Assembly: GCA_022264855.1 (NCBI GenBank)
Contig: JABYQU010000003.1
Location: 1-64,000, forward strand
Length of the DNA stretch: 64,000 nt
DNA from: Lenzites betulinus
Lineage: Eukaryota > Basidiomycota > Agaricomycetes > Polyporales > Polyporaceae
Reading direction: 5' to 3'
Positions 1 through 10,351 of the stretch are shown piece after piece. Position numbers and translations under genes: made by a program. The notes below the pieces were generated by a model. The model was not told where the DNA came from, made no database searches, and was given only the letters and a program-made list of their open reading frames with translations. How positions within the stretch are numbered: the first letter of the stretch is position 1; each line of letters starts with the position of its first letter.

Positions 1-2313
1 TGATCTTATCCTCTATGGCGTCCTTCGAGACCTGTCCGAGGGCGACGACGCGGGCCAGTCGAACGTCGCCCTTACCTTTCTGACGCTTCTCGCGCTCCTT
101 GCGGCGGGCACGATCGAGTTCTCGCTTGAAGCGCGCCATCTCGCTATCGACGATGCCCGGCAGTTCCAACCACTTAGCAATGTTAACCAAGTCCTGGGGA
201 GAGAGTAACCCTGTCAAAATGTGTCGTCGGCGGCGAATTCGAGCGACTTACCATAGGCCCGGTCATCACTGGCGTTGCGGTCAAAGCGATTGACATGCGC
301 GAGCGGACCGTGAGCTCGACACATCCAGCGCGCTGCTTGTTAAGGTTGCGCGCGTAATGGGCCTCGTCGAGGACGAAAATCCCATAGTTGCGGTTGACGG
401 AGAATAGGGTGTTGTCGACGAGGCCCTTTGCGCACGCTTTGCTCGGCTTGGGACGGACGCCTTTGGTTGGCTTCTGAAAATACATGACAACATCGGCCTT
501 GACCGCCTGTATACAGAGTTAGAGACAACCGCAACAGGTACTTGCATGTGGGACTTACACTGCTCGACGCGAGGATAATCACGGGCTTCGAGACTTCACT
601 ATAGAGTTTCCAGAAGGCCTGACGGGCCTCTACAGTACAGTTGCCGGCGTAGGGTAGGACACTGAAGGACCCGCGCTTGAGGTAGCGGTGGAGTTCCATC
701 ATCCATTGGTGCATTAGCCCGGGGGGAGCGACGAGGACGTGGGTGTCCGCCGTGAGCTGGCTCTTCCCCCACGTATGGCCGACTGGAAAAGCGATCAGCA
801 AAGCTGGTGCGATGTATAGAAAATGAACTTACCGAATCGATCGGTATGCTTGCCGTACTGCGCGAAGTGCAGCCGTTGATATTCATACATGGCGATTGCG
901 CCCACCGCCTGCATAGTCTTCCCAACACCGACTTCATCCATGATCAGGAGGTTCTTCTTATCGAACAGGTTGTCGATGATCTTGGTGATTCCTACCATTT
1001 GATGCCACATCGGTTTGAGTGGCACCGCGGCGTCGGAGCGTAACACCGCCTGGCCTTCCTCTGACCAGGCGTCCAGCTCGCCGATGGGATCCTGCAATAG
1101 ATTGAAAAAAGGGAGGTCCGAGTTGGGAAGTCCGAGCGCGCGCGCGAGTTCGGCGTACGAGAGCTTGGAATACTCCTCGACGCCTTCGGTCCACTTCCCG
1201 ATGTCGCAAGCGATGCGCCATACAGGCTGCTCCTCGTCGTGCTCGTGCGCTTTGATGAGATCCATCACTACTCCGAGGACCTGGGCGCACTCTGCCTTCG
1301 TCGCGAGCGTAGCCAGTGCAGCCGACAACGCGGCAGGCAGCTCTGACCAACTTATGTCAGAGAGGCTAAGAACATCAAGCTCGACTTACTTTTGGACGCG
1401 GTTGTAGGCACTCCCTGTAGCTGATCCCTGACGCCCTCCAGAGTCTCCTGGGCCTCTGCATGTTCGTCCCCGAGGTGATCGGTCTTCCACTTTCCGAGAC
1501 GGTTCAACCACAGTTCGAGCGCGCGAAGATAGCGCAAACCCGCGGCCGCGGTAGGCACCGGCAGTTTTTCAAATGCTGCGAGGGCCGCGTTAATTGAGGC
1601 CAGACTACCTATAATCATGAAAAAGGATGAGTCTGCTCACCACTGCGTTCGCGCTCCATGTTCTCTTGAGCGCGCTTCAGGCCGGCGCGCTCGCGGGCTA
1701 GCTTGTTCCGCATCCGCTTCCAATAACCGGCGCAGAGTGTGCGCACGAATCGCGTCGCCGGTTCCTTGATCATGAGGCTGTTTTGATAAGCGTCGTCACC
1801 GAAAAACCGCACCGCGATTTCGCGGTACAGCGCAACGACCGGGGATAGATCCAGAGGATACAGCTTTGAGCGTGGTCAGCGTGATACATAAAACAGGGTG
1901 TGAAATTCGCGTACTTTGGCCATGCCATGCTCCGCCATCGTGAAGACGTCGATGTCATTCGCCTTGAGTATACCGTCGAGCACCTCGTTGATCCCCCAGT
2001 TCGGCCACTGCTCCGCGAGGTAAGCAATCATGGCATCCCGCCCAGCCGTGTTGTTATGGGCACCACGACGTTGACAGTATGCAGCGCGATCCTTCGCGCT
2101 TGAGAGAGCATAGTAGCCCTGGGCGAATGCCTTGATCTTCTCCACTTTGTCCTGGGGTAACCCGGTGTTCGCGGACGTCGCCGAGAGGGCCCACGGCGGA
2201 GTGGTATCGGCGACGCTTTCGCGCCACTCGTCCCAACAGAACGGTGCCGGAATCTCCGTGTCCGTAGCAGCGGCCATGTGCAAGAAAGCTTCGAAGTACT
2301 GGTCGGTAGGCAT
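1..2313 (-). CDS. SNF2-type DEAD/DEAH helicase, 5' part, cut by window edge
   Basis: Multi-exon gene on the minus strand starting at the ATG at 2313 and running off the left edge. Superfamily-2 ATPase signatures appear in order: a Walker A-like DEVGVGKTMQ (about 938-909), motif Ia as VLVAPPGLMHQW (about 735-700), the Walker B box DEAH (368-357) and motif III LTATP near 285-270. This order is typical of SNF2/Rad54-like ATPases, which translocate on double-stranded DNA in nuclear chromatin. Introns are supported by clear donors and acceptors, for example the acceptor just before DLVNIAKWL near 198-200 and the donor after MTGPM near 252. The reading frame from exon 1 meets a TGA at 1876-1878 and then continues in the same frame as good coding sequence, so there is either a nonsense mutation or an unusual 24-nt GT-AG removal. 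The C-terminal helicase domain lies outside the window. The family call is firm; the subfamily is not assignable. Confidence 0.75.
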
Positions 2314-2949
2314 CCTGTTTGTGAGCACGAGGACAACAGAGAGAGTACGAAAGAGCTCACACTCTAAACTCTCTCGAGTCCCACTTTTATACTCCATTGA
2401 GTCCCATGCATCGAATCGCGATGCGATATTCTGTGCGAAAATGTGCGATCGTTAGCAACATATTTTTTGGTGGAACACCTCAGCCCGCCGCGATCGCCCG
2501 CGCCATCACGCGTCGATCGTGCTGCACTGACGCCACAAGATAGGAGCCCGGATTACCGGAAAGACATACGTTTGGGCATGATGCTTAACGCAGCAGACGC
2601 GGCTCGGTAATTCAGTGTACGCGGCTTGTTAAAGTACTCAGGAGGCGCAAATACTGAACGACGCCAACTTCTAAATTGGGCGAGTTGATTAATTAGGCCG
2701 GGCGGCTCGCGCGAGTGAACCCACGTGGCTGTGCGAAACCTTGAAACCTTAAGTCCTACCGGCGCGTCCCCGTAACTATTATCCTCCCCTTGCACCCTCC
2801 AACCCGTCTCCTCCGTCGTCAATAGATCTACCCTACCTGGGCGCTCAGCAGCAACCAGTACGTCCCCTGGGAGACTCCGAGCGGGTATACGGTCAGACGG
2901 TGGTCGTAAGGTTAGCCCGGCAAGTCCTACAGATACGCAAGAGTACTTA
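2314..2949. other. intergenic, no gene seen
   Basis: Upstream region of the SNF2-like gene on one side and of the minisatellite on the other. Open frames are short and resemble nothing I recognise. The region probably holds the SNF2-like promoter. Confidence 0.4.
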
Positions 2950-2954
2950 CCGCA

Positions 2955-3100
2955 ATGTCGGGTTCAGGTACCAAATCTCCCACTACCGGTTCGACCGATG
3001 CACGCGCACGTCATCGCAACATTCAACTCTCTGCAGCACGTGCACGTCGTTTGACGGAATCCTCCAACATAGGCGACCAACATCGAGAGCAACGCAAGAC
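2955..3100 (+). other. possible orphan N-terminal coding segment entering the minisatellite
   Basis: An ATG at 2955 opens a Ser/Thr/Arg-rich frame (begins MSGSGTKSPTTGSTDARARH) of about 48 codons before the sequence becomes the 128-bp tandem array. Its composition differs from the repeat and looks more like a normal disordered protein N-terminus. It may be the start of a gene whose remainder was replaced or interrupted by the array, or it may be chance. No downstream exon can be connected convincingly. Confidence 0.25.
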
Positions 3101-4600
3101 CCCCGGAGGTACGCGCGCCCCCTCGCATTCCTCGACGCGCCATCTCGCAGGTACGCCCGCCCCCATCCGTGCTCCCTCGCAGAAGCAACTCCGAGCGTCA
3201 CGGCTCCGCGCTCGCGCAACCGCGAGACCCCCGGAGGTACGCGCGCCCCCTCGCATTCCTCGACGCGCCATCTCGCAGGTACGCCCGCCCCCATCCGTGC
3301 TCCCTCGCAGAAGCAACTCCGAGTGTCAAGGCTCCGCGCTCGCGCAACCGCGAGACCCCCGGAGGTACGCGCGCCCCCTCGCATTCCTCGACGCGCCATC
3401 TCGCAGGTACGCCCGCCCCCATCCGTGCTCCCTCGCAGAAGCAACTCCGAGCGTCACGGCTCCGCGCTCGCGCAACCGCGAGACCCCCGGAGGTACGCGC
3501 GCCCCCTCGCATTCCTCGACGCGCCATCTCGCAGGTACGCCCGCCCCCATCCGTGCTCCCTCGCAGAAGCAACTCCGAGTGTCAAGGCTCCGCGCTCGCG
3601 CAACCGCGAGACCCCCGGAGGTACGCGCGCCCCCTCGCATTCCTCGACGCGCCATCCCGGAGGTACGCGCGCCCCCATCCATGCGCCCTCTCACACACAA
3701 CTCCGAGCGTCACGGCTCCGCGCTCGCGCAAACGCGGGACCCCCGGAGGTACGCGCGCCCCCTCGCATCCTTCGACGCGCCATCCCGGAAGTACGCGCGC
3801 CCTCATCCGTGCGCCCTCGCACACACAACTCCGAGCGTCACGGCTCCGCGCTCGCGCAAACGCGGGACCCCCGGAGGTACGCGCGCCCCCTCGCATCCTT
3901 CGACGCGCCATCCCGGAAGTACGCGCGCCCCCATCCGTGCGCCCTCGCACACACAACTCCGAGCGTCACGGCTCCGCGCTCGCGCAAACGCGGGACCCCC
4001 GGAGGCACGGGCGCATCCGTGCACTCGCCCATACGCAAGATCACCACTACGCTCACAGAGCGTCAAGGAGCGTTACACGCGCACGCGCGAGACTCCCGGA
4101 GGTACGCGCGCCCCCTCGCATCCTTCGACGCGCCATCCCGGAAGTACGCGCGCCCCAATCCGTGCGCCCTCGCACACACAACTCCGAGCGTCACGGCTCC
4201 GCGCTCGCGCAAACGCGGGACCCCCGGAGGCACGGGCGCATCCGTGCACTCGCCCATACGCAAGATCACCACTACGCTCACAGAGCGTCAAGGAGCGTTA
4301 CACGCGCACGCGCGAGACTCCCGGAGGTACGCCCTCACCATTGCATCCTTCGACACGCTATCGCAGCGCGCTGAGCTGCCACCGTACAGAGTTCCGCGCA
4401 CCAAATTGGACGCGCCCTCCCAGTCGGCTCGAGTACGCGAGTCTCCCGGAGGCTCCCGCGCATCCGTGCACTCACCCATACGCAAGATCCCCTCTACGCT
4501 CACAGAACGTCAAGGACCGTTACACGCGCACACGCGAGACTCCCGGAGGTACGCCGGCTCATCGCATTATTCTATGCGGCATCGCAGCGCGCTGAACTAA
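3099..4600. repeat. GC-rich minisatellite, 128-bp units with 97-bp variants
   Basis: The marker CCCCCGGAGG recurs at 3101, 3228, 3356, 3484, 3612, 3740, 3868 and 3996, a spacing of 127 or 128 bp. After that, intervals of about 97, 128 and 97 bp alternate to near 4320, and a decayed tail runs to about 4600. Each 128-bp unit has an internal half-repeat, because GGAGGTACGCGCGCCCC and GCAGGTACGCCCGCCCC occur in the same unit. Left-hand units carry the TCTCGCAGGTACG variant and right-hand units the TCCCGGAAGTACG variant, a gradient along the array. All three plus frames are stop-free for more than 1.2 kb and several minus frames are long. I treat these frames as a composition artefact, not a gene. 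Confidence 0.9.
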
Positions 4601-4950
4601 CATGTAGCTTAATAGCAATACTCATATGGGCAACATTGATTATAACTAGCATATAACAGTGCAAATAGTTCATATTAAATGTGTATAAGTGTATATACTG
4701 CTTCAACAGAGCTATAGTAACCCAGCTATGGCATTGTAACGACCTGTAATTACTTGAAGCAGATATAGAAATACTATTCAATATGGTGCTGGATTATTAG
4801 GGTGATATGCGACTGCCAGGAGAATTGGCAATTGCATATTATAATTTCACTGGTGATCCTCAATTATTGCACAGCCTCTGAACTGGCTATATATATAGTC
4901 TCAGGCCTTTGGGCTCAGATAGCCCCCTTCCAACCCCCCCTTTCTAAGCT
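4601..4950. other. AT-rich spacer upstream of BAH/PHD-like gene
   Basis: Abrupt fall in GC after the minisatellite. No open frame of note. It probably contains the promoter and 5' leader of the gene starting at 4951; a pyrimidine-rich stretch lies just upstream of that ATG (about 4925-4947). Confidence 0.4.
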
Positions 4951-6220
4951 ATGCCTACCCTCGCACCAGTCCCTCGCACTGCGATAGAATGGAGTGATGC
5001 ATTCCGTGCAGGTGAAGTTGTACAGGGCCTATTGTGTACGTATTCATCCCGCCTGCGTTCTGGTGTATTTTCTAAGTTGAATTATTAGGCTGTCGCCCAG
5101 AACCTGGTGAAAGCTTTTACATCAAATGTCGCGATTAGTATGGCTCTCCCTGCCATTTGTGCACAGACACTAATGGTTTGCTTGCAGTGTCTCCATTTAC
5201 CCTGATGGGTCTGGACGTGACGATGCAATCAAGTTCGACCGCAAGATGTATGCGCGCATTGCTGGGTTGTGCAAGCATCCTGAACTGGGTTCGGTAAGTA
5301 TATATACAATATCTAATATGCTATCTCTCACATTACACTTCACATAGCTTGTCAAGCTCCACTGGTACTTCTCCTATGGGGAGCTTACCCCTGACGAGAT
5401 GGCCAACCAAGTCGGGCGGGACTTTATTGTGTCCCAGGGGGAGAACGAGCTCGTATCGCTGTCCCACGACACATACACATTCGTCGAACGCATCCATTCG
5501 CTCGAGCGGGTCATCAATATGACCCCCACTGCCATCTCCTTCCCAGTGATCAATGCAGTCACCCTTTTCGCCAGGGGTGACAAGACTCTCATACGCAGCT
5601 TCAACATGAACAACCCCACCCTTGAGCGCTATGAGCTGCCACTTGTGAGTTCTTTCCCCCCGTATTTGCTCAAATCTATTTCTAACACATATTAACTTTA
5701 GAGCTGTGTGTTTAGCATGTGCACCGAAACCTGCGATGGCCAGTATAGCCTACCGGCCTTGGGAGCTGAGGGCGACATACTTCGGTGGTGCTTTCGGTGC
5801 AACAAGTGGCTCCATACCACCTGCTGCGAGCGCTCCAATGCTGTCGAGGTCTCCCTCCCCCTCCCTCGCGATACCCGTCCTCTGCAGCCCCAAACAGTCG
5901 AGGAGGCCGTTCAAATGCGATGCGGAAACCGTGTCCAATATGGGCCATTCGACTGGTTGCTTTGGCAGCAGCTCAGCACACTTCCCATCCAGCGTGGGAT
6001 GCCAGGCCTCAACTACGTGCTCTCATTCGAGCTCATTATCAGCAAGATCCGCGAAGAAGATGCTGAGAACGGCTGCCCCAATGACGTTCAAGAGTATCTT
6101 TTGGAGAATATTGGTGTGGCAAAGGATATTGGGCTGATGCCCCAGGAGGCATTGGCATTGTTGCAGGGTTGGAAGCCAGAGGACATTTATGAATGCCCTA
6201 TCTGTGGTAATGATATCTAG
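4951..6220 (+). CDS. BAH-like and PHD-like domain protein (351 aa, 5 exons)
   Basis: Exons 4951-5035, 5089-5137, 5188-5293, 5348-5644 and 5702-6220 join in consistent phase to give 351 residues; all introns are GT-AG of about 50 bp. Residues ~35-150 have the shape of a BAH domain: FYIKCRDYV, then VKLHWYFSYGEL and NELVSLSHDTYTFVERI, matching the BAH pattern of a Trp-Tyr/Phe strand followed by NEL-x-SxHxD. A PHD-like zinc site follows: C186, C190, C209, C212, H217, C220/C221 and a final C344-x2-C347 at the extreme C-terminus. The ~120-residue gap before the last cysteine pair is unusual for a PHD finger. BAH and PHD modules bind nucleosomes or histone tails, so a nuclear chromatin role is inferred. 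Start chosen because it is the only ATG giving consistent splice phases. It neighbours transposon remnants; no truncation seen. Confidence 0.7.
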
Positions 6221-6351
6221 TATTTTTACTGAGTTTGAATACAATTTACAAGAGTATTTGATTGACTAAGATCATAAGATTATATGCCTGTGAACAGCTT
6301 TATACCTGTCTTATGTCACCTGTAACGTCTACCAAACTTATAGTAACCCAA

Positions 6352-6600
6352 TGCAGTTATACACACAGAGAGTGTCACCGGGAGGCACCTCTGTGCATGG
6401 CATACATAGGCAATAACATTTGCCATGCCACAGGGAGCTTCTGGGTGACTCTCTTTACACACACACACCTGTTTTGTTAACGTAATGCAGGTATACACAC
6501 AAAGAGTGTCACCGGGAGGCACCTCTGTTGCATGGCATGCATAGGCAATAACATTTGCCATGCCATGGGGAGCTTCCAGGAGACACCCCCTCTTATAATA
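6352..6600. repeat. two-copy 134-bp direct repeat, each copy an imperfect hairpin
   Basis: The segment containing GTGTCACCGGGAGGCACCTCTG occurs near 6372 and again near 6506, offset 134 bp, with about 90% identity over ~100 bp. Each copy is itself an imperfect inverted repeat. The left arm ends in GCATGGCA and the right arm begins TGCCATGCCA, separated by a ~20-nt loop (ATACATAGGCAATAACATT in copy 1). Arms of copy 1 span about 6368-6400 and 6421-6453. The structure resembles a small foldback or MITE-like element duplicated in tandem. It lies between the BAH/PHD-like gene and the copia remnant. Confidence 0.65.
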
Positions 6601-6804
6601 TATGATCACAATGCATTGCCATATGGTACGCAAATATTATCTGTGATACGTGAAGTGGTGTCGCACTATACGGTACTTGTAGCAAAATATATTTTATGAC
6701 CGACGTCCCAATAAGGCAAGTGCTAACCCTGAAAGTGCGCACCGTAGGGTTAGGTTTGGCCCATAATCTGACCCCTGTGACCCCTGGCATGTCCTCATAA
6801 CCCT

Positions 6805-9330
6805 AAGTGGCTGCATAGCGACAACGGCGGCGAGTACTTGGGACTGAAGGATCACCTTGCTGCCCGCGGCACGCACTGGAGCGCCTCCACTCCGCATACC
6901 CCCGAACAGAATGGCATAGCTGAACGAGCCCACCGCACGCATCGCGAAAGCGTTAGCGCGATGCTGCTCGACGCGTCCCTCCCGAAGACACTATGGCCCC
7001 ACGCGTACAAGCACTCAATTTACATTCACAATCGCACCGGGCATGCGGCGTTGGATGGGAAGACCCCGTACGAGGCCAGGTTTCACGCGCCTCCGGATAT
7101 CAGGCACTTACGCCCTTGGGGATCGGAGGTATGGGTCAAGCCGGAGCAGACTCGCAAACTTGATCCGTGCGGCATACTCGGTCGCTTCGTAGGGTTCAGC
7201 GAACACCACCGCGACGCAATCATTGTATACTGGCCGGAGCGGAGGAATGTGACGGTTGTGCGGAACTTCGTCTGGGCTAGCGATTCCGCGACGGTCACGA
7301 GCGAGGGGGCGAGGGTTGAGGGTGAAGAAGGAGCATCCGGAGGTGAAGAAGCCGTGGAGACGGATGTCGACGCTCGGACCAACGCGGGAGGAGACGAAGG
7401 AGAAGGACCGGGAGGAGGAGGAGACGGAACAGGAGACGGAGAAGGACAGGAGGCCGACCGAGACGGGGAGGAGGAACCGCAGGAGCAGGACGAGGTTGTC
7501 GAAGAAGCACCGGCGCAGGAACAACTAGGACGGGGCTTCCGCATCAAGAAGCCATCCGAGCACGCGCGCAGAATCCAGCTCGGAGAAGGCACACGAGACG
7601 GCCGACGACGAGCCCTAGTCGTGAGCGAGATCATGGGCGCATTCACGGTCGAACCTATCGAAGAACCGCTCGACCTCGCGACCTCATTCCTAACCGCAGG
7701 AGCTCACGACTGGACGGAATCCGTGCACACGCTGATAGCGCAAGCGGGAGGGGACCCATTGAGTGGCGACCCAACGTCTCTCCGAGAGGCACAAGAGGCT
7801 CCCGACTGGCCGCAGTGGCAGGTCGCCATCTTGCTCGAAGAGGAGAACCTCAAAGCGCACAAAACGTACATCCTCGTCACGCGTCCGAAGGGCGTTCACG
7901 TCATCGGATGCAAGCTTATCTTCCATCGCAAGCGCGACGCAGAGGGGAATGTCATCCAATGCAAAGTCCGCGCGGTCGCGCTGGGATGCGCGCAAGTCCC
8001 CGGTATCGACTTCAACGAAACCTTTGCTCCAGTCGCCAAGTCCAGCTCCTTACGCGCTATGCTCGCGCTGGCCACGAAGTACGACTGGCCGCTCATCCAA
8101 TTGGACGTGAAGAGCGCGTATCTAAACGGGGACCTTGACGAGACTATCTACGTGAGGCAACCCCCGGGGATGGCGAAGCCTGGAGAAGAGCACCTCGTCT
8201 GCAAGCTACAGAAGTCGCTGTATGGACTGAAGCAAGCGGGCCGCGCTTGGTACAGAACCTACCGCCAGGCGATGGAGGAACTCGGGATGACGAGGAGCCA
8301 AGCCGACCACGCATGCTTCTGGCGACACGAGGGCGAATCTCTTGTCATGGTAGGGACCATAGTGGACGACATGCTGGTCACTGGCACGCCCGACTTAGTC
8401 GAACAGTTTCGCGCTGGGATCAAAAGTCGCTTCACGGTGACCGACGCCGGCGAGGTCGCTTGGCTTTTGGGCATCGAAGTCGTGCGCGACCGCCGAGCCG
8501 GGACACTCCGCCTGGCGCAACGGTCAGCTATCGACACGCTCGTGCGTTCGATGCACCTCGAGGGGGCGAAACCCGCAAGTACTCCGATGGCCGTCGGCGG
8601 GGTCATGAACAAAACGCAATGCCCGACGACGGCGGCGGCTGTATCAGACATGTCCGACGTGCCGTATCGAGAGGGGGTTGGCATGTGCATGTACATAGCC
8701 GTCACCACCCGCCCCGACATCGCGTTCACGGTCCACCGACTCGCACAGTACATGAGCAACCCCGGACGCCCTCACTGGGAGGCGTTGAAGCGCTTGGTGC
8801 GGTACCTCATCGGAACGCGCGACTTGTGGCTTTCGTACGGACACGGGACGGACGGACTAGCGGGCTACACGGACGCGGACTGGGGCACCAGCGACGACGC
8901 GAGGCACTCGGTGTGCGGATACGTGTACACCTTTGACGGCGGCGCGGTCTCGTGGTCTGCCAAGAAGCAAGCCGTGGTGGCGTTGTCCTCGACCGAGGCC
9001 GAGTACATCGAGATCACTCACGCTGCGAAGGAGGCTATCTGGCTGAAGGCACTCCTCGCCGAACTGGTCAATCCGGACGTAGCGGGCCATTCCGTGCGCT
9101 TGCACAGCGACAACAAAAGTGCGATGGACCTCGCGCGCAACAATGCGTTTCACGCGCGCACCAAACACATTGGGATCCGGTACCACTTCATCCGCGAAGC
9201 AGTCGAGCGAGAGGACATCGACCTGGTCTATCGGTGCACCGAGGACATGCCGGCCGACGTCTTTACGAAGCCGCTGTCGCGTGGACGCCTTGACCATCTC
9301 CGCGTCATGTTCGGACTACGCACACTTTGA
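6805..9330 (+). mobile_element. 5'-truncated Ty1/copia retrotransposon pol (integrase C-term, RT, RNase H)
   Basis: A single open frame encodes the end of a copia-type polyprotein. The integrase core remnant shows LHSDNGGEY and HTPEQNGIAERAHRT, then the GKTPYEA-like segment. An acidic Gly/Glu-rich linker follows (about 7295-7520). Reverse transcriptase shows LIQLDVKSAYLNGDLDE, SLYGLKQAGRAW and IVDDML, where copia usually has YVDD. RNase H shows GYTDADW, LSSTEAEY and SDNKSA. The frame ends with the copia-typical ADVFTKPLSRGR...H motif at 9330. Gag, protease and the N-terminal integrase zinc finger are missing: homology begins abruptly near 6805-6811 with no LTR on that side. The element is therefore non-autonomous, yet it has no stop over ~840 codons, which suggests a fairly recent insertion or truncation. 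Confidence 0.93.
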
Positions 9331-9337
9331 GGGGGCG

Positions 9338-9766
9338 TGTTGAGGGTTGCGGGACGCGCCCGGGACAGGTCGACGCGTCGGGGAATCGGCGTGTATAGAC
9401 GGTCCCGTGGGCGCGTCTCGGCAAAGTGCGCGTAGGCGCCGAGGGGGCGCAAGAGCGCGCGTGGTTTCTTTTTCGGGCGCGGCGCACCAGCGTATGTTTG
9501 TTTTCATTCCTTCCGAGTATCGCGGAGGTCGCGCTCGTCTGCGCATCCCGGGGGGAGCGGGGCGAGCCACTCAAGTATTTACAGTTGTTTGTTCGGCGAT
9601 TTTTCGCCAGGGTTTGGTCGCAGTGCGGCCGAACTTGCACCTCACACTTTCTATTCCGAACGTGTGAGGTGAGCTTCGTTTATTCCATATGAGACACGCG
9701 CGGGCCGCTAACATCACTGTATCGTAGATCTAACGGACCACTATCAGGTTAGCTTAGAATACAACA
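9338..9766 (+). repeat. putative 3' LTR of the copia remnant
   Basis: Immediately after the pol stop a purine run (TTTGAGGGGGCG) resembles a polypurine tract, followed by TGTTGAGG, a typical copia LTR start. A matching CAACA end occurs at 9762-9766, giving TGTTG...CAACA ends and a length of 429 bp; an alternative end CTAACA lies near 9711. No second LTR is present in the window for comparison, so the borders are inferred. Confidence 0.45.
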
Positions 9767-9812
9767 GACACTTTCTATTCCGAACGTGTGAGATCTAACG
9801 GACCGCTATCAG
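9644..9812. repeat. short direct repeat at the LTR 3' border
   Basis: ACACTTTCTATTCCGAACGTGTGA occurs at 9644 and again at 9768, and AGATCTAACGGACC occurs at 9726 and 9791. The second copy is the first with about 59 bp missing between the two words. This duplicated, internally deleted tail could be a footprint of imperfect recombination at the element border. Confidence 0.6.
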
Positions 9813-9924
9813 ACTGCCTACCAACCGCCTAACTTTAAAATCTAGTTCCCTCATTTCTCATCTATTTTGCTTTGTTGTTTTTTCATTAGGTGCCGTTTTC
9901 AAACGCGATCAAATCGCACCCCTT

Positions 9925-10142
9925 GCAACACCATATGGTGAGCTACAAGCAATTTCGGAAAAAAAATGCGCAAATTGGGCGCTTCCGCAACAAATCGACC
10001 CACAGTGGGACGAGTGTGCATCGCACCGCGATCGCGCTGGGCTCGTTCGAAAGCGACGGATACCTGCTTTCGAATGAGCCTAGCGCGACACAAATCGGAC
10101 GATAACTCATGGAGATGTCCTCCTGCCAATGGGCAGGAGGAC
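9925..10142. repeat. cluster of palindromes and stem-loops
   Basis: Three inverted repeats lie within ~210 bp. First, a perfect 12-bp palindrome CACCATATGGTG at 9929-9940. Second, 21-bp arms at 10034-10054 and 10066-10086 with an 11-nt loop and two mismatches. Third, a perfect 11-bp stem at 10117-10127 and 10132-10142 with a 4-nt loop (AATG). No ORF of note overlaps. The cluster resembles a foldback or MITE-like structure or a set of replication-slippage products, and it directly abuts the heptamer array. Confidence 0.7.
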
Positions 10143-10176
10143 CTGATGCACACTGGGCATTCAAAGCTCACCAAAT

Positions 10177-10351
10177 GCATTAGGCACCAGGCATTGAATG
10201 TGGGGCACTGAGCGCTGAGCGCTGAATGTAGGGTGTTGGGTGTTGAACGTTAGGCACTGAACATTGGGCGCTGAATGTTGGATGTTGAATGTTGCACGTT
10301 GAACGTTGCATGTTGAGCGCTGAGCGCTAGGCCATGAGCACCGAGCCCTAA
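10177..10351. repeat. array of 25 heptanucleotide repeats
   Basis: From 10177 (GCATTAG) to 10351 (GCCCTAA) the sequence divides into 25 seven-base words with no indel. Examples are GCACTGA, GCGCTGA, ATGTTGA, ACGTTGA and ATGTTGG. The approximate consensus is R-Y-R-Y-T-G-A/G. Substitutions are frequent but the register is kept throughout. The period is not a multiple of three and no frame is preserved, so it is not coding. Confidence 0.85.

Noticed and set aside
2553..2822. 89-codon minus-strand frame upstream of the SNF2-like gene
   Set aside because: No family resemblance and no regular splice context; likely chance.
2900..4600. Long Arg/Pro/Ser-rich open frames of 400-566 codons
   Set aside because: They lie wholly on the 128-bp minisatellite, exist in all plus frames at once and encode the same shifted repeat; nothing favours one frame.
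6700..6810. Interstitial telomere repeats (several CCCTAA/TTAGGG-like words)
   Set aside because: Only isolated, non-tandem words (GTAGGGTTAGG, CTAACCCT) occur; not enough for a telomeric tract.
7083..7646. Ser-rich minus-strand frame inside the copia element
   Set aside because: It is the antisense of the acidic linker of the polyprotein.
10177..10351. CRISPR-like array
   Set aside because: Units are 7 bp with no spacers, in a eukaryotic genome.
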